Assembly: GCA_903632075.3 (NCBI GenBank)
Contig: CAHIKZ030002633.1
Span: forward strand, 1,127,001-1,191,000
Length of the DNA stretch: 64,000 bases
Source: Acanthosepion pharaonis
Taxonomy: Eukaryota > Mollusca > Cephalopoda > Sepiida > Sepiidae
Reading direction: 5' to 3'
Each line of letters begins with the position of its first letter. The first letter of the stretch is position 1. Below the pieces are notes generated by a model, which worked only from the letters and a program-made list of their open reading frames with translations, did not search any database and was not told the origin of the DNA. This document shows positions 10,430 through 20,068 of the stretch, in pieces. The position numbers and the translations under genes are program-made.

Positions 10430-11035
10430 TTATTTACACAGTGTTTTTGTGGTATACATGTGTTATGTGACTTAGTGGTATAAAACTCTCTCTGAGCACA
10501 AAGCTGGTTTGTCATCCCTTTGCTTTCAGCTGTTCCGTTCCATCCATGTTTTAAGGTGATATTATATCATGGATATAATGCCCATAATAGCTGAAATGTA
10601 AACAGGGAATATTCCTTTCTTGCATAAGACATTAACTGGTCACCCTGACGTCATGTGATGTTAACCCTCATTAGTAGCATTTTTCAAAAGATGGCATTTG
10701 TAAACATGATTTTGTTTCATACATGACGGAAATTTGTAACAAATATTCTTAAAGGTGACATTTCAAGTGCACCTTTTCTCCATTTTCATTGTGAATTTTA
10801 AATGTTTTTATGCTAAAAAGGAAAATAGAGGAAAATGTGATGCATTTTCATAATTTTCAGATTCCACTTTTGATTCAAGCAAAATTCTCTTAATAGAAAG
10901 AACTTTAATTCTCAGGAAGCCTATAAAAACCACTTATACCAAAATTTATTCACTACAAATATGAGCTCTCAACAACTTATCTATAATGTTGATTTAGATG
11001 TACAACAACTTTATTTGAAACAGAACTAAAATTTA
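10430..11035. other. Unassigned DNA
   Basis: AT-rich, with no gene or repeat recognised. If the exon-like stretch at 10353-10414 is real, this would be intron. Confidence 0.45.
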
Positions 11036-11039
11036 TGTT

Positions 11040-11205
11040 ACAATACGGTCTGTACAAATGAACACACATAAAGTCAAGTGGACTCTAAAATGTGTTTATG
11101 CCCAGAAGATATAATCTTTGAAATCTGATGTCTAAAGCAGCAATCCACTTGACTGAAGGGTAAGAAAATAATAAATAAATAAATAAATAAATAAAACTTG
11201 TACAA
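11040..11205. repeat. Dispersed repeat with (AAAT)n end, related to 44700-45270
   Basis: ACACATAAAGTCAAGTGGAC and GATATAATCTTTGAAAT, followed by CCACTTGACTGAAGG and an (AAAT)6 run, recur loosely at 44728-45270, which also ends in an (AAAT)n run. The similarity is partial. This looks like a SINE or LINE 3' fragment, but the family is not named. Confidence 0.35.
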
Positions 11206-11554
11206 GTTAACAGCCTTTATAAGTAGAACAGGAACTAAAACCAGTTATGTTGGACTAAGAGTAAGAATAAGAGATAAAAGAAACCCATGTACTATCAACC
11301 TACTACCAGAAAGACGGACTCTCTCTCAGGTAGTTACAATGTCACCCAATTGTGTTGCCAGCCACATGTCATGATGTTAAGATAGATAGAAAGCTGGTAG
11401 AAGGCAAGAACTGATCTATTAATCCAACACAGCAGAAGTTGAACCCCCCAAGTGTCACCTACATACCCACCTAGACAGAGCAAGCAAAGCTTTAAATAAC
11501 AAACTTAAATATATTAGAAACTAGGTTAAAGTTTTCATTTCTCACAGCAGTGTT
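11206..11554. other. Unassigned DNA
   Basis: No recognisable feature. A short GATAGATAGA run occurs near 11385. Confidence 0.4.
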
Positions 11555-11862
11555 TATTTTTTTATAACCTTCATGGTTATGACCTGCTATGTTCTGCATA
11601 TTGTAACAAACCACCCTCATTTCCTTTATATTCCATTTATGAGATTAAGTTCCACTCAAGCAGCTTCTTCCTGTGAACTGTTGCTCTGTGGAACATACTC
11701 CCAAGAGGGTGTATTCCTGATCACTACAATCTTAACCTGTTCATGTCTAGGATTAACTGTAATTTTCCCCACATATCTGCTTAAACCATGCCTCTTACTC
11801 TGTAACCTTCTACCTGAAGTGACTTCCAGGCTTTGTACAGGGTGAACATCACTGTAAAAAAA
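11555..11862 (+). pseudogene. LINE 3' end (family ending TTGTACAGGGTGAA)
   Basis: About 300 bases match 54040-54330 and 55700-56030. All share TTCATGG(T/C)TA, TTGTAACAAACCA, GAGA(T/A)TAAGTTCCACT, AGCAGCTTCTTC, CTGTGGAAC, TCTTAACCT and a terminal (C/T)TTTGTAC followed by GGTGAA. In the 53-54 kb copy this region is the C-terminus and 3' UTR of a reverse transcriptase. Here only the tail is left, ending in an A-rich run at about 11856-11870. Confidence 0.7.
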
Positions 11863-11870
11863 AAAGAAAA

Positions 11871-12830
11871 CTCTTTCATTTAACTTTTGAACTTACAATA
11901 AGTCCTTCTCAGTTTTTGGTGAACACAACATGAAGTAGTCATTGGCCAATTGGTGGAAGGCTGGGTGAGGAACCTGTTGTTTCTTTACAAAGAACTTGTC
12001 AGTTGAATTTCACAAAACTTGTTTAAATGAATTCTTGCTGTCCAAATATACTTTATGTATATTCATGTTAGTATGTTTATAATAATCCCTTTATTATACA
12101 CATGTTAGTATATATAAATAGAGATGTGTTTTTTGATATGTGCAACTTAATAGATGTATAGTTTTTCAGAGTTTATATTCTTAGACAGTTATAGTATTAA
12201 CCAAAATCTTCCACACAATATTAAGTTGCCATACAGACTACAAATAACTCCTTGTGAATGGCTAAAGAAATCTTGTTTTTTTTAAGCTTGTTTGTCTGGA
12301 GATCCCAGTCTGTAACAGCATTCAAATGAACACAAATAGTGACTTACTTCTTTGACACCGATACATTTGGGGAGATTGGTTCTTTGATAGTGACTAAAAA
12401 CTGACTAAGTGAGGAGAGAAAAGATTAGTGTCAAATGTAAAACCCTGGAAAATGTCTTATCCATTTTCTTTTCTCTTCTCTCCATCTCCTCTCAGAATTT
12501 TTCTGTTTTCTGTTTAAACATTGTTTAAGTTTTCAATAGACACAGAACAGATTCATTTGAAAAAATTTTCTTTTTTATTTCTGTTTTTTTTTTCTTTCTC
12601 TCTCTTTTTGCTTGTGGGTCTTTCACTTCCACTATCATTTTTCTAGAATAATCTTATGCTCCTGATATTTTGTATCCTAAAGCTTGGGCATCTCCAGTTT
12701 GAAGCCTAACAAGCTGTTGGAAGACACAGTGAATCTGCCAGAGACCTAAAACTGCCTTCAAGTGGAAACATCTAATCTATGTATAACATTGATCACAATT
12801 GGAATTATAGTATCATTATGAACTCCAAGA
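11871..12830. other. Unassigned DNA with a pyrimidine-rich tract
   Basis: No gene is seen. A strongly pyrimidine-rich stretch lies at about 12460-12620 (runs of T and C with CTCTTT). It may be simple-sequence drift. Confidence 0.45.
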
Positions 12831-12834
12831 CACT

Positions 12835-12985
12835 CTGGTTAGCTGCATAGTATATACTTCATCAGCAGAGATACATAGAATTTTGAATTCAGAGTTCACC
12901 CTTCTCCTAAACTGGTTGCCAACCATAGCTAGAGAGCCCAGTCTACTATGCTGTTTAGCTCGTAGCGGGGAGGAACATAGACAAA
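12835..12985 (-). mobile_element. tRNA-derived SINE fragment (body and 3' part)
   Basis: Read on the minus strand it matches the body of the SINE at 39176-39406: CCTCCCCGCTACGAGCTAAA, ACAGCATAGTAGACTGG, CTAGCTATGGTTGGCAAC. The pol III promoter head is missing. Sister copies lie at 21645-21790, 39176-39406, 49630-49755 and 56880-56995. Confidence 0.6.
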
Positions 12986-13022
12986 AGAAATTTTAATTAA
13001 AAACCATTCATATAAAACAAGT

Positions 13023-13024
13023 AG

Positions 13025-13074
<50 letters not shown>
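13023..13074. repeat. (CT)n followed by (TA)n microsatellite
   Basis: About 22 bases of CT repeats pass directly into about 28 bases of TA repeats. The open frame across it (IYIYIY and RERE repeats) is meaningless. Confidence 0.95.
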
Positions 13075-13078
<4 letters not shown>

Positions 13079-13339
13079 GGAACCTTGGTTCCTGAATTTA
13101 ATTTGTTCCTGAAGGTCATATGTAACCTGAAATGTTCATAAATCAAAACTATTTTCCAATAAGAATAAATGTAGAGAAAAAAAGTCACAATACAATAAAA
13201 TTGGAAAAGAAAAGCATGGCACAACGCACAAATGTATACAACATGGCGGGTTGACTTAGAAATTATTCTGTTCGTGTTAACTCGGTTCGGCTATGTTGCT
13301 TGAGAACCAAAATTTTGTTTGATAACCGAGGTATTCTAC

Positions 13340-13340
<1 letters not shown>
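13075..13340. mobile_element. MITE inserted between two TA arrays
   Basis: The left end GTGGAACCTTGGTTCCTGAA and the right end (inverted) CACAGTAGAATACCTCGGTT share a CAGT(G/A)GAA.ACC(T/C)(C/T)GGTT-type terminal repeat. Next to each end stands GTTCCTGAAGG or GTTCTCAAGC, giving further inverted similarity. The element of about 265 bp lies exactly between (TA)n tracts, as expected if it inserted at a TA target inside an existing array. No coding sequence. CAGTG-type ends suggest a pogo/Tigger-like relative. Confidence 0.6.
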
Positions 13341-13397
<57 letters not shown>

Positions 13398-13458
13398 AAT
13401 GAATAAATATACAAAGGCCTATATCTCAACTCCAACATATATATATATATATATATAG
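13341..13458. repeat. (TA)n microsatellites
   Basis: Two TA tracts (about 13345-13393 and 13437-13457) are separated by a 43-base unique stretch. Nearby at 13630-13690 is a diffuse CA/TG-rich tract. Confidence 0.95.
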
Positions 13459-13699
13459 TTTTAAATGAAGAAATAAGTCCATGTTTTACAGAAATAAGTC
13501 CATGCTTCAGGAGCAAAATAAATCAATTGAATTTATTAGCAGATGTCATATTTAGTTTACATAAAAAAATGTTGATTTTTTTACATCAAATTAATTTTAG
13601 ATTTTTTCTTTCTTTATTATGTCTCACACATAGACATACACACATGCACACGTATGTATGCACACACAAACACACACACAGATATATACACATAAGCTG

Positions 13700-14180
13700 A
13701 TGACTAAGACATGACACATTTTTGAAGTCTTTACAGAATACCAGACAATTGCCAAAATAATCATTAGATTTATTTTGACTCATAAGTTTGAGTTCAATGG
13801 CCAACACTTTTTACAGATCCAAGGTACAGCAATGTGGAATAAAATGACTCCCAGCTATGTGAGCATTATTATGCACACTCCCAAACAAGAATTTAAATCC
13901 TGATATCATCTAGAACTGATTAGCTATGGTAAACATATTGACAATATATTTTTTATATAGCTGCATCATGAGGATAGTCTACATGACTTTAATATATAAA
14001 ATAAAAAATACAAACATCAAATTCTTGAAGCCCTCTATATAAGAAAAATACAACTGACACTAAATCAGGTTAATTATGAGTATAGCAACGTTTTAAAATG
14101 TCTATAACAGTACATTTCATGTACATTTATAAAACAATTCACAACTATCAATTACATTAATTTTTGTCTTAGCAATTCAC
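13700..14180. other. Unassigned AT-rich DNA
   Basis: Nothing recognisable was seen. Confidence 0.5.
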
Positions 14181-14182
14181 TC

Positions 14183-14390
14183 TTGAAGATGATCTTGGAT
14201 GAGATTGAAAGTACTTTGGAAAATATAAGAAATGAAAAAAACTACACCACCTTCCTTAATGAATTTAATAATAACATCAGGAAGTTGATCCAAGAATTTG
14301 AGAGAATTAAAATAAAAACAAATAGACATATGTTCAGATTATTGAACCAAACATGCTTGAATGAAGATATGCTATCTAAATATACATATT
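14183..14390 (+). pseudogene. Penelope-like element 5' coding remnant
   Basis: An open frame of about 70 residues (ILDEIESTLENIRNEK onwards, with IKIKTNRHMFRLLNQTC and LNEDMLSKYT) ends in (CT)n/(TA)n. The end motif FNETC.NE..L.KYT also occurs beside Penelope-like pieces at 29570-29590, 39955-39985 and 61280-61330, each time running into TA repeats, so I assign it to the same element family. The helix-rich composition fits the N-terminal part of the polyprotein. No catalytic residues are present. Confidence 0.5.
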
Positions 14391-14427
14391 CTCTCTCTCA
14401 CTCTCTCTCTCTCCCTCTCTCTCTATA
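14391..14427. repeat. (CT)n/(TA)n microsatellite
   Basis: A CT repeat with a few interruptions, followed by a short TA run. Confidence 0.9.
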
Positions 14428-14446
14428 TATAGAAATATATATAAAA

Positions 14447-14924
14447 TTACCAAAAGAACATTAAATTCATACTAGGATATTCTTCTACATTTTTTACATG
14501 TATATATCGATGGTCAAAATTTTTGATGACGTCTCTGCATAGTTGCTCCGCAATCTCACCAATATACCTTATTATCTCATCCAGCAGCTGTTGAATTGTT
14601 GTTGGCTTGTTAGCATAGACCTTACTTTTGAGATGACCCCAAAGGAAGAAATCTAAAGGTGTCAAGTTGCACAATTGTGGTGGCCAATTGACTTCACTGT
14701 TTTGAGAGATAATGCGACCTGGGAACTTCTCATTGCATTTCTGTTTGAACATCCATTTTCGTAATAGGCTTTGATAACTTTAACATGTTGTTTGTTTGTT
14801 AATCTTTCCATGGTTGAAATTGCCAAAGACTTAAGTTGTTAAATCTGAAGTAAAAAGAAAAAATCATTAGACACTTAAACTTAATTCACATTTAAAATCA
14901 GTCCAAGTTATTGGAACACCCTTA
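14447..14924 (-). mobile_element. Mariner-like deletion derivative: transposase N-terminus fused to C-terminus
   Basis: The minus-strand TIR-like end GGGTGTTCCAATAACTTGGA lies at 14905-14923. An ATG at 14811 starts MERLTNKQHVKVIKAYYENG, the usual N-terminus of this insect-type mariner transposase. After about 20 more bases the frame changes and NWPPQLCNLTPLDFFLWGHL follows, the C-terminal segment with the last catalytic Asp (TPLDF). The central region with the first two catalytic Asp is missing, so the copy is a non-autonomous internal-deletion product. The C-terminal frame continues with VYANKPTTIQQLLDEI to about 14460. The matching right TIR was not identified next to the TA tract. Confidence 0.82.
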
Positions 14925-14933
14925 GAAAGCAAA

Positions 14934-15065
14934 AATTTCCTAAATAAGTATACAATAAACATCTATATGGATGCATATATATGGTCAGAAAATAGTAATT
15001 AAAACAAACACACAGAAGTATATATAAGCATGTATACAAACCTGGTCAGCTATTAACACTAAGGA
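14934..15065. repeat. Direct repeat, copy 1 (partner 15575-15727)
   Basis: CTAAATAAGTATACAATAAA, GGTCAGAAAATAGTAATTAA, CAAACACACAGAAG and TATAAGCATGTATACAAAC recur in order at 15575-15727 with small indels. Together with the inverted repeats at 15425/16795 this shows local rearrangement around Penelope and LINE debris. Confidence 0.8.
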
Positions 15066-15084
15066 AAAAACAAAAATAAAAAAA

Positions 15085-15355
15085 CACAGCTGTTTTTTAT
15101 CATTTGACCCAAGCAAGATGAGAATGCCACTAGAATGCAGGCAGTTACAGGGAGTGAAAGAGAATGGAGAAAATTGTGGAATGGACAAAAAACAAATGGT
15201 TTGAGAAGAAAGATGATGGTGATTGACATTGCATTTAAATTTTTGAAGAATTTAGTTATCAGGAAAGTAAGAAATCAGAAGGGAGTTCCACAAATGGGAA
15301 GTGTGAGAAAAGAAACTATTAGAGTAGATGTAATGGTTGCATCTAGCTAGTTTGA
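15085..15355 (-). pseudogene. LINE 3' end (tail CTTGCTTGGG family), minus strand
   Basis: Read on the minus strand the segment contains TGTGGAACTCCCTTCTG, CTTCAAAAATTTAAATGCAA, TGTAACTGCCTGCATTCTAG, then CTTGCTTGGGTCAAATGATA and an A-run. The same order and tail (CCTTGCTTGGGGTGAAATG followed by A's) end the copies at 21319-21415, 44235-44515, 54660-55250 and 62770-63030. In the longer copies this part encodes the C-terminus (TSRLWNSLP) of the reverse transcriptase. This copy is only the last 270 bases. Confidence 0.8.
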
Positions 15356-15424
15356 TAGTAAAATGGTGAAACCTATTTAATACTAGTGTATTAATATGAG
15401 GTTATAAGTGAGAAGATAGGATGA

Positions 15425-15560
15425 AGAGTATTAAATAATAATAATAACTACCATAAGAAAAAAGTGTACTAAAAATGGGATCTGTGACTATAGGGGGATC
15501 AGAATCAGTATGGTTATAGTAATGACTATAAAAATAATAATAATATTAACAAAAAGGGGA
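15425..15560. repeat. Inverted repeat arm (partner 16795-16945)
   Basis: ATGGGATCTGTGACTATAGG, GGATCAGAATCAGTATGG and ATAGTAATGACTATA return in inverted form at 16795-16945, each arm with (TAA)n-rich edges. The intervening 1.2 kb holds the duplicate at 15575-15727 and a minus-strand Penelope-like fragment. The pair may be the ends of one composite element or two opposed copies. Confidence 0.75.
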
Positions 15561-15759
15561 GAAGTAGAAAGGGAAAATCTTCTAAATAAGTATACAATAA
15601 ATAAACATCTATATGGAGGCATATACATGGTCAGAAAATAGTAATTAAGACAAACACACAGAAGAATATATAAGCATGTATACAAACATGGTCAGCTCTT
15701 ATCCAACTATGAACACTAACAAAAAGGAGGAAGTTTCAGTTGTAATTTTTGTAAAAAAT

Positions 15760-16592
15760 ATAACCATTGAGAATTCCTAGGCCTTTATTCAACTCTAAAT
15801 TGTGGGTATTAAATCTGATAATGAGACTGCCTTCATGTTTTCGGCAGCTATTTTGAAAATTAAAGGAAAGGCTAGGCGTATGTATGTAACATTGTCTCTT
15901 TGATTAGGTAAGCTGAAATGGTGTGCTATAGTAGAGTAATTAGAGGTTGTCATTTTGTGATTGTTGAATCAGAGATGAATTTTTGAGCCAGTTTCATCAA
16001 CGTAATTGCCTCTGTCACTGAGATTGCAAGCAATCAGGTAGACTATGTCCAAGCTGTCACAAGTAAGGAGAAATGGTTAACTTTTGTACCTGGAAGAATG
16101 TAAGTTGTTCCAGTGACAATGTGCTTACAGATGTGGCATTGTAGTTTATTACATGTATAATTGCCTCAGAGAACATTTTAGTTTGGAAGATGTGAGTAGT
16201 GATAGTAAATTTGATGGCTAAGTGGAGTTTTCTGAATGCATTAATTAGAAGATCTAGTTTAAGATTTAGCAAGTCTTTTGAGGAAAAGTGACAATTTTTT
16301 TTTTTATATTTTGATTAAAATCAAGCACCATAGATATTCATGGACTGTTTGTTTTTGCTTTGCTTTTGTAAACTAAGAGACTATTTTGTGTGGGGAAGCT
16401 TTTCTTATGGATCCCTTAATCATGTTTAGAGAGTATTTTCTATTGCTAAAGTGGTTAATGAATGAGCCTATATGTATATTGTAGTTCTTAGGGTCTGAAA
16501 AAATTATTTTTATGGATTTATTTAGACTGGTTGAGTGATAGCTGTCAAAATTTAAATGACAGTGACTGTCTGAGGGTTTGGTGAAAAATATC

Positions 16593-16600
<8 letters not shown>
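15760..16600 (-). pseudogene. Penelope-like element fragment: RT end and GIY-YIG-type endonuclease
   Basis: On the minus strand, KPSDSHCHLNFDSYHSTSLN and FINHFSNRKYSLNMIKGSIR (about 16590-16390) resemble the RT-to-linker part of Penelope-like polyproteins. Further on come a cysteine pair CKLQCHICKH (about 16150-16120), ACNLSD, GNYVDETGSKIHLRFNNHKM (about 16005-15945) and AHHFSLPN (about 15925). The (Y)V.ETG....LRFNNHK block is the GIY-YIG-like endonuclease module characteristic of these elements. Several stops and frame changes occur. Other Penelope-like pieces lie at 28395, 39490, 58527 and 60205, not all from the same family. Confidence 0.7.

Positions 16601-16641
<41 letters not shown>
16594..16641. 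repeat. (TA)n(CA)n(TA)n microsatellite
   Basis: TA repeats pass into CA repeats and back to TA. It interrupts the N-terminal side of the Penelope-like fragment. Confidence 0.95.
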
Positions 16642-16642
<1 letters not shown>

Positions 16643-16794
16643 GGTAGACATTTGGGTGATATTATTTTTCACACATAATTGCTATGACTTAAATAACATG
16701 ATCGAACAGAGAAATAAATAAATTTTCATCAATAACACTGAATTATTTACTGTTGACTTTGATCTGTCTTAATGAAACACCCTTACTTCTTGCT

Positions 16795-16945
16795 TTTTTG
16801 TTAATATTATTATTATTTATATAGTCATTACTATTACTATACTCATTCTGATCCCCCTAGTCACAGATAATATCTCCCTTACTTGCATGTTCCCATTTTT
16901 AGCATCACTTTTTTCTTATGATAGTTATTATTATTATTATTATTA
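16795..16945. repeat. Inverted repeat arm (partner 15425-15560)
   Basis: This is the inverted copy of 15425-15560, with (TAT)n and (TTA)n tracts at both edges. Local alignment by eye runs for about 130 bases. Confidence 0.75.
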
Positions 16946-17334
16946 TTATTATTTGATACTCCTTTTCCTCCTCTATCCTTGTATATGCACTCCTATACAC
17001 ATTAATAAAGACAAAGTAAAAAAAAAAAAAAGAGTTCTGAGCTACACACACTTATAGTTGGCCTCATTTGACCTGAAGCAATAAATAAAAATGGATAAAA
17101 CAGAGGAGAGGTCATAAAGATCTACATGGGGTGCACCAAGAGCAAAGGATTGGTGATTCTTGTACTGAAGCCATTTACGCCTACTAGATTTTAAATTTAG
17201 ATCAGTTCAAATTATTCAATAACAAGCACCAGGGATAGCTACAGGAGTAACTGAAAATTTTATAACTTTCAAAAACTTTACTGTGCTCCCACATGGGGCC
17301 AGTGCAAGGGTTACATGGGCCCCAACCAAATCTG

Positions 17335-17705
17335 ATGTGCACCCCCCAAATCTATGATATGAGACCTCTGAATCTACTGCATCACAATTTTAATAAGGTA
17401 GTATTCATATAAAATACAAATTTTATTGTAACCTAATTATGTACAATAATGGATCATATGCAATAAAGGTAAACAATTCAACAAAAAAACTTGAAAATAA
17501 ATACAATGTATCTAAATACAAATTAGAGACATGTCATAATAGATCATTCCATCTTAAATCAACAATGTTTTGTGTCAATTTTTAATGTCAACTTGAGATT
17601 TTCTTGTTAAAAAAGTTGAAGAATTTTAACACATTCAACATCATGGATAAAAAATAGTGAATTTTATATAATGTTTTTTGTTATTTAGCATGAGCTAAAC
17701 AAATT
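17335..17705 (+). repeat. Dispersed repeat of about 350 bp (inverted partner 45835-46140)
   Basis: AAGGTAGTATTCATATAAAA, TACAAATTTTATTGTAACCT, GGATCATATGCAATA, TTAGAGACATGTCATAATAG, AATCAACAATGTTTTG and AGTGAATTTTATATA all recur in inverted order at 45835-46140. No coding potential. It may be a MITE or a SINE-like element, but no terminal repeats or pol III boxes were seen. Confidence 0.7.
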
Positions 17706-17789
17706 CAGGAATTTGGACAAAAAAAAGTAACACAAAAATTTTTGATCCTTTAATAGTCAGTTGTGCTTAGTTTAATTTGTAATGTATAT

Positions 17790-18232
17790 AAATGTAGTAA
17801 GAAAAAAATCAAATGTGGAAAAGATTGCAAGGGTCACAAAGCACTGCTCGGGACCCACAATCAGATTTGCATACCAGAAAATCAGAAAATACTTATTTTA
17901 TCATTATAAAAATGAACAACTACATAGAGAACAACAAATTTCTATAAATACTTTCATGGTAATTGTTCCGATGAATTTTTCTCTATCGTACATAGACTTT
18001 ATAAATTTAAGTGCAGTACTGGATTGGCAGCAAAATCTCATCATTTCACAGTTGAAATGGTTAGATGAAACCATAAGTTCTATGCTAACAGTTTCTTCTC
18101 TCACACTTCTCATTTGTGAAACTCTCTTCCAGCTTCTTGCTTCCAAGTCAACTTTGATCTTCAAAAATTTAAATGCAATTTCAATCATAATCTACTGTCT
18201 TCTTAACTATTATTCTCCCTCCTTAATAGTGT
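17790..18232 (+). pseudogene. LINE 3' region, left half (split by the Gypsy insertion)
   Basis: TACTTTCATGGTAATTGTTC, CTATGCTAACAGTTTCTTCT, TTGTGAAACTCTCTTCCAGC, TCTTCAAAAATTTAAATGCA and CTCCCTCCTTAATAGTGT match the LINE end at 44260-44430 in the same order. The coding remnant is the degenerate C-terminus of the reverse transcriptase. It stops at AGTGT (18228-18232). The same AGTGT restarts the LINE at 21314 after 3.08 kb of Gypsy element, so the two halves were one copy. Confidence 0.82.
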
Positions 18233-18780
18233 ATTAGTATGGTGGTATCTGCCACACAGAGTTTACCGACTCTTTTGTGTTAGGAAGAATAATGTGTTTT
18301 AGCCTTCCAGTAGCACACCGATACAAATATTAGCATTAGTGTAGCCATTGATACACTAACACTGAATGCGAACATAGAAAGACGAAATACGCGAGCGTAA
18401 CAAACAAAACATTTAATAAGGCAAACAACTTACATACATATATTCAAAACATTCACATATGTCCCAAAACAAATGATTGTTCATATCGTCCCAAAGGAAC
18501 GAGGAGGTTTACAGAACGAGAACAAAGAAATAACATACCAAATTTATGGCCTTTGATCGCCCGCAGATAAGTGAATAGAAAGTACATTCTTCTTTTGCTA
18601 GGCTGTGCACATGTTGACCAATTTCCACGTGTGTGCATACCCTGGTGGTCAAGAAGGTAAAGAGGCCGTTCCTCCAAGAACGGAAGCAAAGACAAAAAGG
18701 GCAGAAGAATTCTACTCTCTAAAAGGGGCCAAAACTCCCATGAGCTCAACTCAAGGGAAAACAACTGTGGTCTCCCTACA
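18233..18780 (-). repeat. 3' LTR of the nested Gypsy element (about 548 bp)
   Basis: On the minus strand it begins TGTAGGGAGACCACAG after a purine-rich AGGGAGGGGG (about 18783-18792), the polypurine tract. The part 18317-18780 matches the second LTR at 20866-21313 with roughly 4-6 percent differences by eye and one 16 bp indel. The extra 84 bases (18233-18316) have no counterpart in the other LTR. They are assigned to the LTR because the LINE target resumes exactly at AGTGT. Confidence 0.8.
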
Positions 18781-18937
18781 AGTACCCCCTCCCTAGACAG
18801 GTTCATTAACTTGCACTAGAGATACAACTAAAATGTAACAAAAACAAAATTTCACAACATGTATTACAAGTTTAAAGATACATGGTTTTGCAATCGAACC
18901 AGTTATGGTTCTGCTGAACCCAAAACCTGAAAATGAC

Positions 18938-19492
18938 TTATGTCAATAAATGTTTGGGCCATCTAACACGACAGCCAGATCTGGTCACAGTCTCTTTTAC
19001 TACCTCCGGTGCTACTGGTGATGGAGAAGTTACTGAAGTGTCCATGCTGAGCCAGGTAGTGTCCAAAAAGGCAGGCTTTAATCTGTCCATAGTGCTTTGT
19101 GTTGCACTGTTAATGCTCACCATAATATAATTCGAATGTCTCTCAAGGACTTTGAAGGGTCCTCTGTAGGCTGGCTGCAATGTGTGGGACTTAGCCAAGT
19201 CCCGCACAAAAACATGTGTGCATGTCTGCAGTAGTTTAGGCACATATATCTGCCTTTGAACCTGTGCAGAAGACTTATATGCCAAGTTTGCCATTCTTGC
19301 AATAAGCCGATCAACGAACAAGGTCATGTTCAAAACTTTTTGTGGAGGTTGCAGGAAAAACTGTCCTGGGAGTCTGAGTGTGGTGCCATAAAGTATCTCA
19401 GCAGATGAACATTTAAGATCATCTTTAACTGCAGTGCAGAGTCCCAGAAGAACCAACGGTAGATGCTCCAGCCAATTTGCCTGATCCGTCAT
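18938..19492 (-). pseudogene. Gypsy pol: integrase C-terminal part
   Basis: A 184-residue open frame begins MTDQANWLEHLPLVLLGL, the conserved end of a Gypsy integrase core. It continues with SSAEILYGTTLRLPGQFF, the basic VPKLLQTCTHVFVR and AYRGPFKVLER (the GPF/Y-type C-terminal module), then DRLKPAF. It ends at about 18938 with a stop 158 bases before the 3' LTR. A one-base frame change near 19490 separates it from the catalytic core. Confidence 0.88.
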
Positions 19493-20050
19493 GGCCCTGA
19501 TTTAATTGTACGATGAAACCGTTCCACTAAACCATTAGCCTCAGGATGATAAGCGGTGGTTTTGATTCTTTTACTCCCCAAGATCCTCATCAGCTGGTTG
19601 AACAGGTCTGACTCGAATTGCCGCCCTCTGTCTGTTGTAATTACAGCAGGGACCCCAAAACGGGAAACCCATCCCGAAACAAAAGTCTTTGCTGTGGTAT
19701 GTGCCGTAATGTCTGACATGGGAAGAGCCTCACACCAATGGGAGAAACAATCAACACATGTCAATAGATATGTCTGTCCCTCACATGAAGGCAGTGGTCC
19801 TGTGATGTGCACATGTGCAAACCGCTCATCGAGTGATGGAAAGGTTCCAGGAGGTGAACGGGTATGTCTCCCCACTTTGGCCCTCTAACACGGCACACAA
19901 GTCTTTGACCATTGCCGAATGTCAGTTTTCATGCGTGGCCAAACAAATCTGTCTGTGATCAGCCATATTGAGGCATTAGCTCCTGGGTGGGACAAATTGT
20001 GCATGGAGTAGAATAACGTCTTCTGCATTGACTCAGGCATGAAGGGGCGC
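19489..20050 (-). pseudogene. Gypsy pol: integrase zinc finger and catalytic core
   Basis: From about 20010 leftward the minus strand reads HNLSHPG (His pair), then CVPC followed by a stop where Gln is expected, then the core. The core has VDCFSHWCEALP, ITTDRGRQFESD (second catalytic Asp, residue 82 of the 128-residue frame starting at 19875) and PEANGLVERFHR (catalytic Glu, residue 118). The strand that should carry the first catalytic Asp reads HVHITGPLP, with the usual Asp absent, apparently by loss of about two codons. The enzyme would insert the cDNA; this copy could not. Confidence 0.85.
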
Positions 20051-20068
20051 AATCATCCGGTGCTAGTG

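Noticed and set aside
13277..13516. Open frames of IYIYIY repeats on both strands at many places (for example 13277-13516, 31299-31557, 30469-30666)
   Set aside because: They are only translations of (TA)n microsatellites.
13692..13710. Other CTGATGA occurrences (13696, 50465, minus strand near 39405, 45504 and 12861) as hammerheads
   Set aside because: None is followed by a pairing stem II and GAAA at the right distance.
15488..15685. Small hydrophobic frames such as the 65-residue minus-strand frame as membrane peptides
   Set aside because: They come from AT-rich repeats present as direct and inverted duplicates nearby, and the frames differ between copies.
17782..18237. 151-residue plus-strand open frame as a host gene
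   Set aside because: The frame crosses the 3' end of a LINE copy and the edge of the Gypsy LTR. Its only similarity is to other LINE tails in the window.
18453..18806. 117-residue minus-strand frame (SLELSSWEFWPLLESRILLP) as a gene
   Set aside because: It lies inside the LTR and a shorter version recurs in the other LTR at 21106-21297. It is a chance frame in LTR sequence.
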